Positions 33,927 through 46,984 of a stretch of DNA of 64,000 nucleotides are shown here, piece after piece (the first letter of the stretch is position 1; each line of letters begins with the position of its first letter). Source of the stretch: Haberlea rhodopensis. Lineage: Eukaryota > Streptophyta > Magnoliopsida > Lamiales > Gesneriaceae. The DNA lies in NCBI GenBank assembly GCA_907163345.1, contig CAJQUN010000057.1, positions 744,001-808,000 on the forward strand. The letters are read 5' to 3'. The translations under genes and the position numbers were made by a program. The notes below the pieces were generated by a model. The model saw only the letters and a program-made list of their open reading frames with translations, made no database searches and was not told the DNA's origin.

Positions 33927-35447
33927 TGATGTGACTAGGAATAGACACATCTATTGCGCTTAATTGTCTACGATTTGGTATATTGGATAATTTGATACAT
34001 ATGTTACCTAATTGTATATTTGTGTAAATGTAGGTGAAATCAAAGAAATCGAGCTAAAAAAGACGAATAAAGATCAAGGAAAACTTTGGAGATGATAAGG
34101 ACTCAAGATAGATCAAGAAAAGGGCTTAAAATGTAATTTTGGAGAAGAGATCAACCACCTAGAAGAGGAAATCGATAAATCGATCGCCTATGGACAGAAA
34201 GTTGAGCAACAAAATATGCGAGCAAGCGATCGATCGCTACAAAAAGGGCGATCGATCACCAAATTCTACTGGAGCAAGCAATCGATCGCTACAAAAAGGG
34301 GCGATCGATCACCCAAAGAATCTGCCGAAAAAAATAAAGCCAGCACTCGATCGCTAGCTTGTAGCGATCGATCGCTAGAGAGTCCGAGAAAAGAAGGAAA
34401 TATGGTCTTTACCATCTTTGGGGAGATTTTACCCTATCCTAGCATATTCACCTACCATAACTCAAAAAAGTAGCCTCCTTGGACCATTATTCAGACTTTA
34501 CATCATAATTTAGATTTAGAATAGATTTTTACTCTCAAACTTTTGAAGAACGCTTTGGAGGATCAAAACACGAAGACGGAATCGACGAGCCGGAAGCGTG
34601 TTTCTCTTCAATAACTTCTTCTCTACAGATTATTTCATGTTTTATAAACTAGATTTTGTTGTTTTTAGTTTGATTATGAGTAGCTAAACCTTTTGATTCT
34701 TGGTTGAGGGATACTTACCTTTGGAATCAAAACACTTGTGAAGATTTTGGTTTGATTGTTAGATTTTAATTCAATTTCAATTTATTTTTCAGGTTATGAT
34801 TGTTGTGTTTAATTAATAGATTGATCACCTAGTAATCACATACACAATCTAAGACTAATTAAGAAGCAACTAAGATTGATAATTACCTGCCGTTGGTGTT
34901 GTTAAATTAATAGGAAAAATGATTGGATAATTGATTCTAACGGCTGTAGTTTTTATTGATTAGATTCATGGAACTTACTAGTTTTTGAAGCTATCATTAA
35001 ATTAATCTTAACGACTGTAGTTTTGTTTAAGGATTTGATAAGAGTCAAACTTGAATGTTGTTTTATATTTGACTACGATTAAGGTGAGGGAGGAATTAAA
35101 TTTCCAGTTGATGAATAATTCAATAAAAATCGAGTCTTTTGTATTGATGATCAAGTGAATAATTTCCAAAGGTAAAGTTGACCAAAAATCAAGAATTGCT
35201 TTTAATCTTGATAATCTAGTGATTTGATTGTTTATGTTATAGTTAAAGATTGCAAAACCCCCTACTTGTTACTTTGTTATTTGGTTTTCCGTTCACATAA
35301 GATAATACCATTCTTCGTGGGGTCGATCCCTACTTTCACTACTACATTAATATTACTAAGAGTGAGGTTAATTTGGGCGTACACGATAAACGCACACCAC
35401 AAATCGTAGACAATTAAGATCAATAGATGTATATTTTTCTAGTATCA
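33927..35447 (+). repeat. 3' LTR of the Athila-type element with long terminal inverted repeats
   Basis: Begins TGATGTGACTAGG and ends TCTAGTATCA, about 1.52 kb. The first and last about 50 bases are imperfect inverted repeats, sharing TTAATTGTCTACGATTTG and ACATCTATTG with their complements. Confidence 0.82.
34168..34382 (+). repeat. CGATCGATCG palindrome cluster in Athila-type LTR
   Basis: Units AGCGATCGATCGCT, GGCGATCGATCACC and decayed forms such as CAATCGATCG and CACTCGATCG; about seven units. Shows that these clusters are not limited to chromoviruses. Confidence 0.9.
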
Positions 35448-35840
35448 CTTTTCTATTCTCGTCTGTTCTTTCGGCATTTGTCAGATATGATATGTTCTGT
35501 CATTTTACTCTTTATGGTAACTTATATCAACGGTTGTAATAAGTCTCTTTCATAATTAAATGCATCATTAAATGCTTTAATAAATACCCGTTGACATTTC
35601 AGACCGATGAATATGATATCATTAAGTTTGTCTGAGTCGGTCTGTCTGTCGTTGATCTGTTTGTCTTTCTTAGCGTTGGTCTGTCTGCTTCGATCTGATA
35701 TGGTTTGTCGATCTGCTTCGATCTTATTGATTTTTGTCATCTTTAAAATCTGGAACCAACAACAACTCAAAATTGGAATGTATGTGTGCTATTGTCATTT
35801 TCAAGTATTATGAATATTTCATAGATCAAATCATGCTACT
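35448..35840 (+). other. Unassigned stretch
   Basis: About 390 bases without recognisable coding or LTR features. A low-complexity part rich in GTCTGTCTG and CTTCGATCTG lies near 35630-35715. Possibly old element debris between two Athila-type pieces. Confidence 0.4.
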
Positions 35841-37653
35841 CAATGATGGTTAAGATTAGAGTTGAGCATCCAATCAGCCTACTTTTCAAACACTTCTCGC
35901 CTAGTTGCCCTAAATTTAGATCAAAAGGTCTTTTAAGCTTGTAATGTTGGACCTAGGTGTATATTACAAAGAAAAGATACGATAAGTACAAAGAAGAGAG
36001 TATAACATATAAAGTTCATATGTTAGCACATATTGAGCTTTTTTTCCTAGCTTTCGCCACTTTGGACCTTTTTTTTTTTAGAAGGATCTTTATTTTTTTC
36101 GCTTCTTTTTCTCTTTGTCAGTCATCAATTTGTATTTTTAGTAAGCTCCATCAAAGTATAACAAGTTACGTGAATTGAATGATATTCATTATACTCCCTT
36201 AGGGTGATGAGTAGAATTTTTTCAATTAGGGTTATAAGGGTAGGTGTAAGGACCCCCGTGCCCTTAATCCATTATTAGTGTATTAATCCATGCCATTAGT
36301 GCATACAATCATATATCATGGGAAGGAACCACATGCAAGCATAACATCATATACCAACTATAAAAATTTATTGCATTAAAACTCCATAATATTCAACTTC
36401 CCAACCCAAACCATTTACATAGTATGCACCCTCATAATACACTAACGTACTCTCATTTCGTTTAGCAATTTCCATATCTAATTGCATGCAACAATAAATG
36501 AAGAGAGAAAAGCCATTGCCCATTTATACATTCCATATACACGTAAAAACATACTCACATGAGAGCACCCAATGAATGAACGTGTATCTAATATATAAAA
36601 TACTCTACCAGATACCGTTACTGGTACTTCAATCCGGGAAGCACCTCCCAAGCACAACTCGACCTCAACTCTGGATCTGTGTACTTATTCAACCAGCTCT
36701 GGTACCTCGATCCTGGAAGTACCTCTAATCAACAGCCCGAGCTCAACTCCAAAGCTGCTGCTACACCTGTATCACCTGTCCCAACAGAGACAGCCCCCAC
36801 ACGTGGTGAGCATACCAATACCACCAATCCAATAATCCTAATATTGCAGTTCATAATTTACAGAATGTAAATGTCATGAATTTAAATGATACTCCATGGA
36901 TGATATCATCCTCATCCGGGATCCCCTGTGTTGTCCCTGTTCTCAAATTAACCAAACTCATCAAATTCCAAAAGCCAGTTAATAGTCACATAGATTAACT
37001 AATACCATTTCTATTATGCCAGTTCCATAATCAATAGGGTAAAATCATTATATAAAAGACCGTAGATATCACATATATATAACCAATGATTCCATGTTTG
37101 TGGGGTCCTCGTTACTTAATCCATTATGTATTTACTTAAGCATACATATGTGAGTCAGAATTAAGTACTTCATACACTGTTTAAGAGTTTCTTACTAATA
37201 GGTTGTTACAGCTGTACCAAAACCACTCGTACAAAAAAAAAACAAATAACTTTTTCACATATACATTACATGTATAATTAACAACCTAATCCAGTACAAC
37301 TCCTATGCAGTGGTTCACCTCGCAGCGGAATAAGACTCACGATTCCCACGTCTATGAAATCTACAGAAACATTCACAAAACATGAGTATAGATAAACAAC
37401 TATCTCAGTGCGATATCAAAACACAATATCAATAACAATGATAAAGCACAATAAATCATCTAATGTGAATGTTCTGTATTATGCATCAACAAATGCACCA
37501 TGTCATGACATGTCAACAATTACACCCTATTATCACGAGACCAATATGATATGCCTATTCAGCTCAATATGTCAGTGGAACCACCTCACATCTTCATATT
37601 AGCAGCACATATCATAGTACCGTCCTCAAATGATAATAGCCAGAGCAAAAACG

Positions 37654-37842
37654 GCGTATATCTCTATATAGCATCACCGAGCATATACCCAAACCAGGCG
37701 TATATCTCTATGTAACATAACCGAGCATATACCCAAACCAAGCGTATATCTCTATGTAACATAACCGAGCATATACCCAAACCAGGCGTATATCTCTATG
37801 TAACATAACCGAGCATATACCCAAACCAGGCGTATATCTCAA
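37654..37842 (-). repeat. 44-bp tandem repeats, 4.3 copies (3' LTR)
   Basis: Unit begins GCGTATATCTCTATGTAACA and ends CCCAAACCAG. The 5' LTR has the matching array at 44469-44650, with a two-base loss in one unit. Occupies the hairpin-array slot between donor hairpin and primer site. Confidence 0.92.
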
Positions 37843-38124
37843 ACACATGATATCCATGAATGTACATGCATATGATACTACCAATCATATGATACTAACA
37901 TAACACAATTCATATGATATCAATCTCATAACATCATCACATAATAGCTATACTCCGTACGTCAACACGTACCTGTAAAGCGACACAAGCGAGATAAATC
38001 AGTCGTCACTGGCTAATTGCCTCGTTGTCCTGTCCCCTGTGATGGTGCTACAACAATGCCAATAATATATCATGTTATGCTAGGCATCATTATCACAAGT
38101 TACAAAAATATAACATATTAAGTC

Positions 38125-38352
38125 TACCGATCGATCGGTCACTCTAGCGATCGATCGGTTCAACAAGCAACCCTAGCGATCAGTCGGTCAAAAGCTAGCG
38201 ATCGATCGCTTAAAGCTTTGAATTTCTCAAAAAATGCTACGGCATTTCACCGATCGATCGGTCGCTTTCAGCGATCGATCGGTACATGAACCGCCTTACT
38301 TTCCCCTGTTTTACCGATCGATTGGTACGATCCTAGCAATCGATCGGTCGAT
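38125..38352 (-). repeat. Palindrome cluster of chromovirus 5 (3' LTR)
   Basis: About eight units, mostly ACCGATCGATCGGT or AGCGATCGATCGGT, so the flanks differ from the GC...GC form of chromoviruses 1 and 2. Some units are decayed relative to the 5' LTR (CGATCGATTG, CAATCGATCG), each at a CpG. Confidence 0.93.
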
Positions 38353-39109
38353 GACAAATTTTTGAAACCATGGCGATTTTGAGCTTATCTTCCAAGCTCT
38401 TCTCCTACAACTCGCAATTCAACCTGTAAACAAGTTTCATGCACTCTCTACTAACATAACAACATGTTTCCACCATCTTAGGATCCAAGTACTAGCATAT
38501 AAACATGTTATGATCCTAAGCTTGCATAGTTTGGATTTTATTTCACATAATTCATACACCACTACACAAATCAATCTTAAAAGCATATATTCCTTACCAA
38601 GATTGTACAATTTCACTTCACCCAACTTCCTAGCTCAAGTCACAAGTGAAAAACCAAGCTTCAACTAAGAAAACCTCCAAGGGTTGGAGAGGAGCTTTGT
38701 AGAGAATTTTAGGTGAAAAGTGGTGTAGTATGTGAGTTCACCCTTAATTCACTTGATATAGATCCTTAGCTCCCTAAATCACTTGCTATCATGTCATTGG
38801 AGGTAATGACATGGTAAGTAACATGTACATGAAATGAAATCCAAATTCAAATGCAACTCCAATTTCAATTAAATTCACATGCATATTCAAATGCCTACTA
38901 GTTCATGTTACTTGATGTGTTACTATTCAAATCATTGTACACCATGTTTCATTCTTTGTCATATAGCATTTCATACATGTATGATTTCATTCTTTTATTA
39001 CCTCGATCATCACTCGGTTCCACCCGAACTCGAGTCCACATCGTACCGTACTTTTTCCAAATTACGCCATAATCATGTGACACGTATATAAAGTAAATCG
39101 AGGCATTAC

Positions 39110-39121
39110 AATTCTCCCCTA
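39110..39121 (-). other. Polypurine tract of chromovirus 5
   Basis: The minus strand reads AGTAGGGGAGAAT just before the 3' LTR. Confidence 0.82.
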
Positions 39122-42100
39122 CTCAATGAATTTCGTCCTCGAAATTGCATATACAAATATCATACATGCTTCATATAACAACACATGTGATCTATGTATC
39201 ATAAGAAACATGTGTAAATAACATATCAACATACCAGAAAACAAATCTGGATACCGTTGCATCATATGCTGCTCTGTCTCCCACGTTGCCTCTTCGACAC
39301 CCCGTCTGTCCCACTGTACCTTAACCATAGGAATTACTTTATTACGCAACCTGCGTTCAGCTCGATCCAAGATCATAACCGGTCGTTCCTCATACGACAC
39401 ATCTGTATCCAACTGTACATCAGGTAGCTGTAATATATGACTCGGATCTGGTTCATATTTCCTCAATAGTGAAACATGAAAAACATCATGAATACTACTC
39501 AATGCCGGTGGTAGTGCCAAGCGATATGCCAACGTACCAATACGTTGCAACACCTCATATGGACCAACATACCGTGGAGACAATTTTCCACGCTTACCAA
39601 ACCGTACTACACCTTTAAAAGGTGAGATTTTCAAGAACACACGGTCACCAACTTGAAATTCAAGTGGTCTACATCGTTTATTGGCATAATAAGTCTGTCT
39701 GTCCTGAGCAGCTTTAAGTTTCAATCGAATTAACTTTACTTTCTCTTCCATTTCATGAATCATATCCGGTCCATGTAAAGTAGACTGATCCACATCATCC
39801 CAATACAATGGCGATCTACATCGTCGCCCATACAAAGCCTCAAATGGTGCCATCTGTATACTAGACTGATAACTATTGTTATAAGAAAATTCCACTAATG
39901 GTAATGACTCTTGCCACGAGATATCAAACTCTAATACACAAGCACGCAACATATCCTCAAGTGTTTGTATCATACGCTCTATTTGTCCATCTGTCTGAGG
40001 ATGATATGCTGTACTCAACCGCACTTCAGTTCCCAACGCTGTCTGTAACCCTTCCCAAAATGAGAAGTAAATCTTGGATCCCTATCTGATACAATGGAAA
40101 CTGGAATACCATGTAGTCTCACTACATGTTGAATGTACAACTGTGCCATTCTCAGATATGTAAATGTCATACAATATGGCACAAAATGAGATACTTTGGT
40201 GAGTCGATCAACGATTACCCAAATAGCATCGCAACCAGAAGACGTCCATGGTAAATGAGTCACAAAATCCATCGTGATATGTTCCCATTTCCACTGAGGA
40301 ATTTCCAAACTATGTAATTCACCTCCTGGTTTCTGTTTTTTCGCTTTCACTTGTTGACAGATCAAACACCGTTTCACAAAGCTCAACACATCCTGTTTCA
40401 TACGTTTCCACCAAAATTGGGTACGTAAATCATGATACATTTTCTTCCCTCCAGGATGTATACTGTATCTACTACAATGAGCACGTTGTAGTAGTTCTTG
40501 GCGTAGTAATATCGCAGGTACTACCCAACAAGTCTTGTATTTTAGAATTCCATCGCTTGCAAGTACAAACTGTGATGTTTGTCCTTGACTTATCATTTAT
40601 TTCCAATGTTGTACCTCATCATCAGTCATTTGTGCCTTTCTGATTTTGTCAAACATGTCAGGTTCAACCAATAATGTTGATACCCGTACTGGCACTGTTT
40701 CCACATCAAAATCATAACCCAAAGTACAACAAGAGGTCATTAACGCTGATAAATGAATCATCTCATCAGCCGTATGATGTACTTTTCGACTCAAGGCATC
40801 TGCTGTAAGATTAGCCTTTCCTGGATGATATTCAATCTCACAATTATAATCTTTCAACAGATCCATCCATCTTCTTTGTCTCATATTCAACTCTGTTTGA
40901 GTGAATAGAAATTTTAAACTCTTATGATCTGTATATATGGTAAACGACGTACCATATAAATAATGTCGCCATATCTTCAAGGCAAAGACAATGGCAGCCA
41001 ATTCCAGATCATGTACTGGATATCGCATTTCATGTGGCTTCAACTGTCGTGATGCATAAGCCACTACATGTTTGTCCTGCATCAATACACAACCCAAACC
41101 AAGTAAAGATGCATCAGTATATAATGCAAACGTGTCATGCTCCGATGGAATGATCAAGACTGGAGCTGTAGTCAATGATGTTTTAATTCCTGAAAACTAC
41201 GCTCACAAGTCTCTGACCATCGAAACGGTACTCCTTTCTGTGTCAATTGTGTCAATGGTTTGGCAATCACTGAAAATCCTTCAACAAACCGTCTATAATA
41301 TCCAGCCAAACCCAAGAAACTACGAATCTCTGGCACAGAAGTAGGTGCTGACCAATTCAACACTGCTTCCACTTTCTTTGGATCAACTGATATACCTTCT
41401 TCTGAAATTACATGCCCCAAAAAGCCGACACTAGTCAACCAAAACTCACACTTGCTGAGTTTCACATATAACTGATGTGTCCTCAACAATTGCAATACCA
41501 TATGCAAATGTTGAACATGTTCTGCATCACTCTGTGAATAGATCAGTATATCATCGATAAAGACAATGACAAAGCGATCAAGGTATTCCTGGAACACACG
41601 ATTCATTAAACTCATAAAGACAACGGGAGCATTTGTCACTCCAAAAGGCATTACCAGAAACTCATAATGTCCATAACGAGTTCTGAATGTTGTCTTCTGT
41701 ATATCTCCTTCCCTCACACGTATTTGATGATATCCTGACCTCAAATCAATCTTAGAATAAATCCTTGATCCTTGCAACTGATCAAACAAATCATCAATAC
41801 GAGGAAGAGGATATTTATTCTTTATCGTTACCTTGTTCAATTGTCTATAGTCAATACACAGTCGCATTGTTCCATCCTTCTTCTTAACAAATAAAACCGG
41901 AGCACCCCAAGGCGATACACTAGGACGTATGTACCCCTTGTCCAATAAATCTTGCAATTGAGTTTTCAATTCTTTCAATTCAGTTGGTGCCATCCGATAA
42001 GGAGCTCGTGAAATTGCAGAAGTACCAGGTATCAAATCAATACCAAATTCCACTTCTCGACTCGGTGGGAATCCAGGTATCTCTTCTGGAAACACATCCG

Positions 42101-43727
42101 CATATTCTGCAACCACTGGTATCTCCCCCACTTTCCTTTCTCTTTTCTGTTCAGTTACATCAAGGGCATAAATCAAATAACCCGCATGTCCACGTTCTAA
42201 CAGACGCGACATTCGGATTGCTGATATCAAAGGAATCTTTGCCCTCGATCCCTGGCCATAGAAGTACCATTGCTTTCCCGTATCAGACTGAAATCTCACA
42301 ATCTTCTGACAACAATCCACAACAGACTGATATTTACTCAACACATCGATTCCAAGGATGCAATCAAAATCTGTCATGTCTAATACAATCAAATCAGCCT
42401 GTAGTCCATCCTCAGTCTCAAACTGAATATCACAATCAGACACACTCTGATAAGTCATCACAGTAGTTCCCATAGGTGTCGAGACATAAAGAGGCATCAA
42501 CAGTGGAGACGAGCATATATGATACTGATCAATAAAAGCTTGTGCCATAAAAGAATGTGATGCACCAGTATCAATCAACAGTAAAGCAGGATAAGTAAAC
42601 AAAGTACACTTACCCGCTATCACATCATCACGAGCTGCCTCTACTTCCTCCCTATTCAGTGCATACACCTGAGCCTGAGGTGGTCCTGTCCTCTGTCCTC
42701 CACCAGACTGTGGTACACCCTGTGGTCTCTCCTGCACTGTATTTTCTGACATGGGTCCTCTCCTCTGTTGTCCACCCACTTGAGGACAATCACGGATCAC
42801 ATGTCCTGGTCTCCCACAACGGAAACAAACTACTGGATTCAATTGAGGACAATCTCGTTTCAAATGTGGTCCACCACATTTAAAGCATTGCACACCACTG
42901 CCACTACTACTACCTTGGAACTATCCCTTAGCTCTTCGGTCATCCCCTTTCCGTGGTCCAAAACGTTTCCCACTAAACCTAGATGAAGATGCACCACCTC
43001 GTGGTGATTTAAATGGTTCTCCTCTCGGTCTCATACTTTCAGAAGTAGGTGGTTGGGCTTGTCCAACATCTTTATATACCCCTACAGCAATCTCAGCCAT
43101 CTCGGCTCTAGTCAACGCTTCTTCATATGATGTAGGGTTATTGGACATTACCCTATCAAATAATTCAGGCCTCAAACCTTTCACAAACTGTCTGATCTTT
43201 GCTTTTGTGTTTACAGCGATATGTGGTACATACCGGAGCAAAGAAGAATAATGCACAGCATAGTCAGATACTGTCAGTGATCCCTGTCTCAAATTTGTAA
43301 ATTCATCCTCTTTCCTCTGCCTTGCAGCAACAGAGAAATAATGCTCCAGGAACTTCGTTCTAAACACATCCCAGTTAATTGTCTGTCCTTGAGCCCTCAA
43401 CTCAAGCACTGTGGATTTCCACCACATCATAGCTTTCTTAGCTAACTGGAATTCAGCTAAACGTAACCAAGCAGTCTTGGCACACAGTGCTGATACAAAT
43501 ATCTGTTCCACACCTTCTAGCCACTCCTCTGCCAGTTCCCCTGATTCCGTACCCTCAAACCTGGGTGGCTGATAACTCAGAAATTGCGTCAACGTCAATT
43601 CTCCAGGTAACAGTACCTGTTCCACTGGCCCTTGCTCAATTGATGGTGGTGGCACAGGCACCATCCTCACACTAGCATTGCCACTCATGACATCCCCAAT
43701 ATCCTCATGATACCCTCTGTCTGTCAT
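39119..43727 (-). pseudogene. gag-pol of chromovirus 5, broken by two stops and two frameshifts
   Basis: ATG at 43727, three bases after a TATACAG acceptor match. Gag 43727-42921 ends at TAG 42918. Two CCHC knuckles follow near 42820-42890 ([27 protein letters not shown]). Protease DTGASHSF near 42560, [10 protein letters not shown] near 41548. One base is lost near 41180 before RNase H (LYTDAS near 41125). TAA at 40594 precedes integrase. HHCC finger near 40350-40480, Asp in MDFVTHLP near 40265, Asp in SDRDPRF near 40085. One base is lost near 40050, then the catalytic Glu near 39980 and the C-terminal domain with IPMVKVQWDRRG near 39310. Slightly longer C-terminus than chromovirus 2. Confidence 0.95.
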
Positions 43728-43729
43728 AG

Positions 43730-44785
43730 CTGTATATCAAGGGTTAACAATAACATTCACAATTATCTAACATGTTAGAATAACATCATAGTTCAAATCC
43801 TAACATGATAGTACCATTCTCAACATGTTTTCAAGTGTTTAGGTAACTCCCTAAGACACTTCCACTACCCATGTTCACCCCGTTCTCGAACCACTGCTCT
43901 GATACCACTAATGTGGGGTCCTCGTTAATTAATCCATTATGTATTTACTTAAGCATACATATGTGAGTCAGAATTAAGTACTTCATACACTGTTTAAGAG
44001 TTTCTTACTAATAGGTTGTTACAGCTGTACCAAAACCACTCGTACAAAAAAAAACAAATAACTTTTTCACATATACATTACATGTATAATTAAAAAACTA
44101 ATCCAGTACAACTCCTATGCAGTGGTTCACCTCGCAGCGGAATAAGACTCACGATTCCCACGTCTATGAAATCCTACAGAAACATTCACAAAACGTGAGT
44201 ATAGATAAACAACTATCTCAGTGCGATATCAAAACACAATATCAATAACAATGATAAAGCACAATAAATCATCTAATGTGAATGTTCTGTATTATGCATC
44301 AACAAATGCACCATGTCATGACATGTCTCAACAATTACACCCTATTATCACGAGACCAATATGATATGCCTATTCAGCTCAATATGTCAGTGGAACCACC
44401 TCACATCTTCATATTAGCAGCACATATCATAGTACCGTCCTCAAATGATAAAAGCCAGAGCAAAAACGGCGTATATCTCTATATAGCATAACCGAGCATA
44501 TACCCAAACCAGGCGTATATCTCTATGTAACATAACCGAGCATACCCAAACCAGGCGTATATCTCTATGTAACATAACCGAGCATATACCCAAACCAGGC
44601 GTATATCTCTATGTAACATAACCGAGCATATACCCAAACCAGGCGTATATTTCAAACACATGATATCCATGAATGTACATGCATATGATACTACCAATCA
44701 TATGATACTAACATAACACAATTTATATGATATCAATCTCATAACATCATCACACAATAGCTATACTCCGTACGTCAACACGTAC
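43730..44785 (-). other. Predicted leader intron of chromovirus 5
   Basis: The minus strand has CAG/GTACGT at 44785, an excellent donor, and TTGATATACAG ending at 43730, with TTGTTAAC just upstream; gag ATG at 43727. Length about 1.06 kb, close to chromoviruses 1, 2 and 4. Confidence 0.52.
43895..43906 (-). other. Primer-binding site, initiator tRNA-Met type
   Basis: TGGTATCAGAGC on the minus strand, next to the LTR end at 43912. Confidence 0.92.
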
Positions 44786-44788
44786 CTG
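44765..44788 (-). promoter_or_regulatory. Splice-donor hairpin of chromovirus 5 (5' LTR)
   Basis: CAG/GTACGT, loop GTTG, ACGTACGGAGT on the minus strand. The copy in the 3' LTR is at 37952-37975. Confidence 0.65.
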
Positions 44789-44938
44789 TAAAGCGACACA
44801 AGCGAGATAAATCAGTCGTCACTGGCTAATTGCCTCGTTGTCCTGTCCCCTATGATGGTGCTACAACAATGCCAATAATATATCATGTTATGCTAGGCAT
44901 CATTATCACAAGTTACAAAAATATAACATATTAAGTCT

Positions 44939-45162
44939 ACCGATCGATCGGTCACTCTAGCGATCGATCGGTTCAACAAGCAACCCTGATCGGTCGGTCA
45001 AAAGCTAGCGATCGATCGCTTAAACTTTTGAATTTCTCAAAAAATGCTACGGCATTTCACCGATCGATCGGTCGCTTTCAGCGATCGATCGGTACATGAA
45101 CCGCCTTACTTTCCCCTGTTTTACCGATCGATCGGTACGATCCTAGCGATCGATCGGTCGAT
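44939..45162 (-). repeat. Palindrome cluster of chromovirus 5 (5' LTR)
   Basis: Seven intact CGATCGATCG units plus one decayed unit (TGATCGGTCGG). Ends about 155 nt from the donor hairpin in the transcription direction. Confidence 0.93.
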
Positions 45163-46241
45163 GACAAATTTTTGAAACCATGGCGATTTTGAGCTTATCT
45201 TCCATGCTCTTCTCCTACAACTCGCAATTCAACCTGTAAACAAGTTTCATGCACTCTCTACTAACATAACAACATGTTTCCACCATCTTAGGATCCAAGA
45301 ACTAGCATATAAACATGTTATGATCCTAAGCTTGCATAGTTTGGATTTTATTTCACATAATTCATACACCACTACACAAATCAATCTTAAAAGCATATAT
45401 TCCTTACCAAGATTGTACAATTTCACTTCACCCAACTTCCTAGCTCAAGTCACAAGTGAAAAACCAAGCTTCAACTAAGAAAACCTCCAAGGGTTGGAGA
45501 GGAGCTTTGTAGAGAATTTTAGGTGAAAAGTGGTGTAGTATGTGAGTTCACCCTTAATTCACTTGATATAGATCCTTAGCTCCCTAAATCACTTGCTATC
45601 ATGTCATTTGGAGGTAATGACATGGTAAGTAACATGTACATGAAATGAAATCCAAATTCAAATGCAACTCCAATTTCAATTAAATTCACATGCATATTCA
45701 AATGCCTACTAGTTCATGTTACTTGATGTGTTACTATTCAAATCATTGTACACCATGTTTCATTCTTTGTCATATAGCATTTCATACATGTATGATTTCA
45801 TTCTTTTATTACCTCGATCATCACTCGGTTCCACCCGAACTCGAGTCCACATCGTACCATACTTTTTCCAAATTACGCCATAATCATGTGACACGTATAT
45901 AAAGTAAATCGAGGCATTGCAATGTTCCTATTTCATTGCTCGCTCCACAATAGCGGCATTTCAAACCCCACGCACGCTCAACAATAGCGGCGTCATAACC
46001 GATGGTCGCTCAACGGCGACAACATCCCAAATCATTGCTCACTTAATAGTGGCACCGTATGGTTCCCATTTAGCGCAATTACTATTTACCATGCATATCA
46101 CTATCCATTTATAGCAAGTACCATGTACCATGCATTTCAACATCATTTATTGCAAATACTACATACCATGTATTTCAATGTCCATTTAATGCAATTACCA
46201 CATACCATGCATTTTACAGTTGCAACATTATAATAGGCTAT

Positions 46242-46263
46242 GCTCGTACGTCATATGTACCTT
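46242..46263 (-). promoter_or_regulatory. Decayed splice-donor hairpin in 3' LTR of element 6
   Basis: AAG/GTACAT ATG ACGTACGAGC; one base differs from the 5' LTR copy and weakens both the donor and the stem. Confidence 0.55.
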
Positions 46264-46671
46264 ATGGTTCCGTAGTTTGAGTCCAACCTTGCCTGAGTCC
46301 CACGACCCGATGAGTTAAGTGCTAACATGCAAATAACTCCCAATTGAACATAGGCATGCAACCACGTGCCCAAGCACGTTCATAACCCCCAAAACATATC
46401 GTCAATTCATGACGATTACCAAAATAAAAGCCCCCCGGCTAAGCATGCATAATACCCAAAATATTCCATTTTATATGTTTACAAGATAGCCAAAAACTCA
46501 ATCGAGAAATCCGTTATATTAAATTTTAGCTCCAACCAATTCATTTTAAAAGTGTAGCATTCCCATTGGAATGTAGACATTGCCCCGGAAACGGGTTACT
46601 TAAACCTCGAATCCAAAATCCCGATATTTTTCCAAAATTTCCAAAAAAATCAAATCATACGGGCGGCGATC

Positions 46672-46866
46672 GATCGCCACTTTCAGTGCGATCGATCACC
46701 CCTGTCTAGTGGGCAAAATCGCCTTCTCGCGATCAATCGCCTATCCTCGCGATCGATTGCCAAGCTGCTCGCGATCGGTCACCTAAACCACACGATCGAT
46801 CGCCTGCACTGTTCGTCGTCGCCGATTTTTACAGCTGCTCACGATCGGTCGCCTAAACCACACGAT
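46672..46866 (-). repeat. Rearranged palindrome cluster in 3' LTR of element 6
   Basis: Units CGATCGATCG with many decayed variants (CGATCGATCA, CGATCAATCG, CGATCGGTCG). A block TCGGTC.CCTAAACCACACGATC is duplicated (near 46773 and 46843), and the second copy runs straight into sequence that lies about 250 bases further on in the 5' LTR. Confidence 0.85.
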
Positions 46867-46984
46867 CCCCCAATGATTTTGCTTCCAAGAGCAAAAGAGG
46901 GGAAATGGGGGGAAAGGGTTTGAGCGTGGAGAGAGGGGGAGAGAGAAGGGTTCCGTGCCAAATGACGGAATACCGAGTCCACTT

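Larger units (their letters stand above)
31547..35447 (+). mobile_element. Athila-type element, 5' truncated
   Basis: Starts inside the gag-protease linker, then protease remnant, a CTTGGGAGGCAAGCCAAG motif near 32540, an internal polypurine-like motif near 32650, about 1.25 kb of non-coding 3' interior, polypurine tract and 3' LTR 33927-35447. RT, RNase H and integrase are absent between 32200 and 32520, so this too is a deleted or non-autonomous form. Confidence 0.82.
37099..39110 (-). repeat. 3' LTR of chromovirus 5
   Basis: Plus strand starts TGTGGGGTCCTCG and ends GAGGCATTACA. Carries a palindrome cluster (38125-38352), splice-donor hairpin (37952-37975) and four 44-base tandem repeats (37654-37842). 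Confidence 0.95.
37099..45921 (-). mobile_element. Chromovirus 5 (Tekay/Del type), full length, youngest visible layer
   Basis: LTRs 37099-39110 and 43912-45921, ATGTT duplication at 37094-37098 and 45922-45926, primer site, gag-pol and polypurine tract. The LTRs differ at only a few tens of positions over 2 kb by eye. It lies inside an LTR of element 6, itself inside element 7, so it is the third layer. Confidence 0.96.
43912..45921 (-). repeat. 5' LTR of chromovirus 5
   Basis: Near-identical to 37099-39110. TATA-like CTATATCAA (minus) near 45563-45571, palindrome cluster 44939-45162, donor hairpin 44765-44788, tandem repeats 44469-44650. Confidence 0.95.

Noticed and set aside
41984..42466. 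160-codon plus-strand frame
   Set aside because: Antisense shadow of the protease and RT coding region of chromovirus 5.
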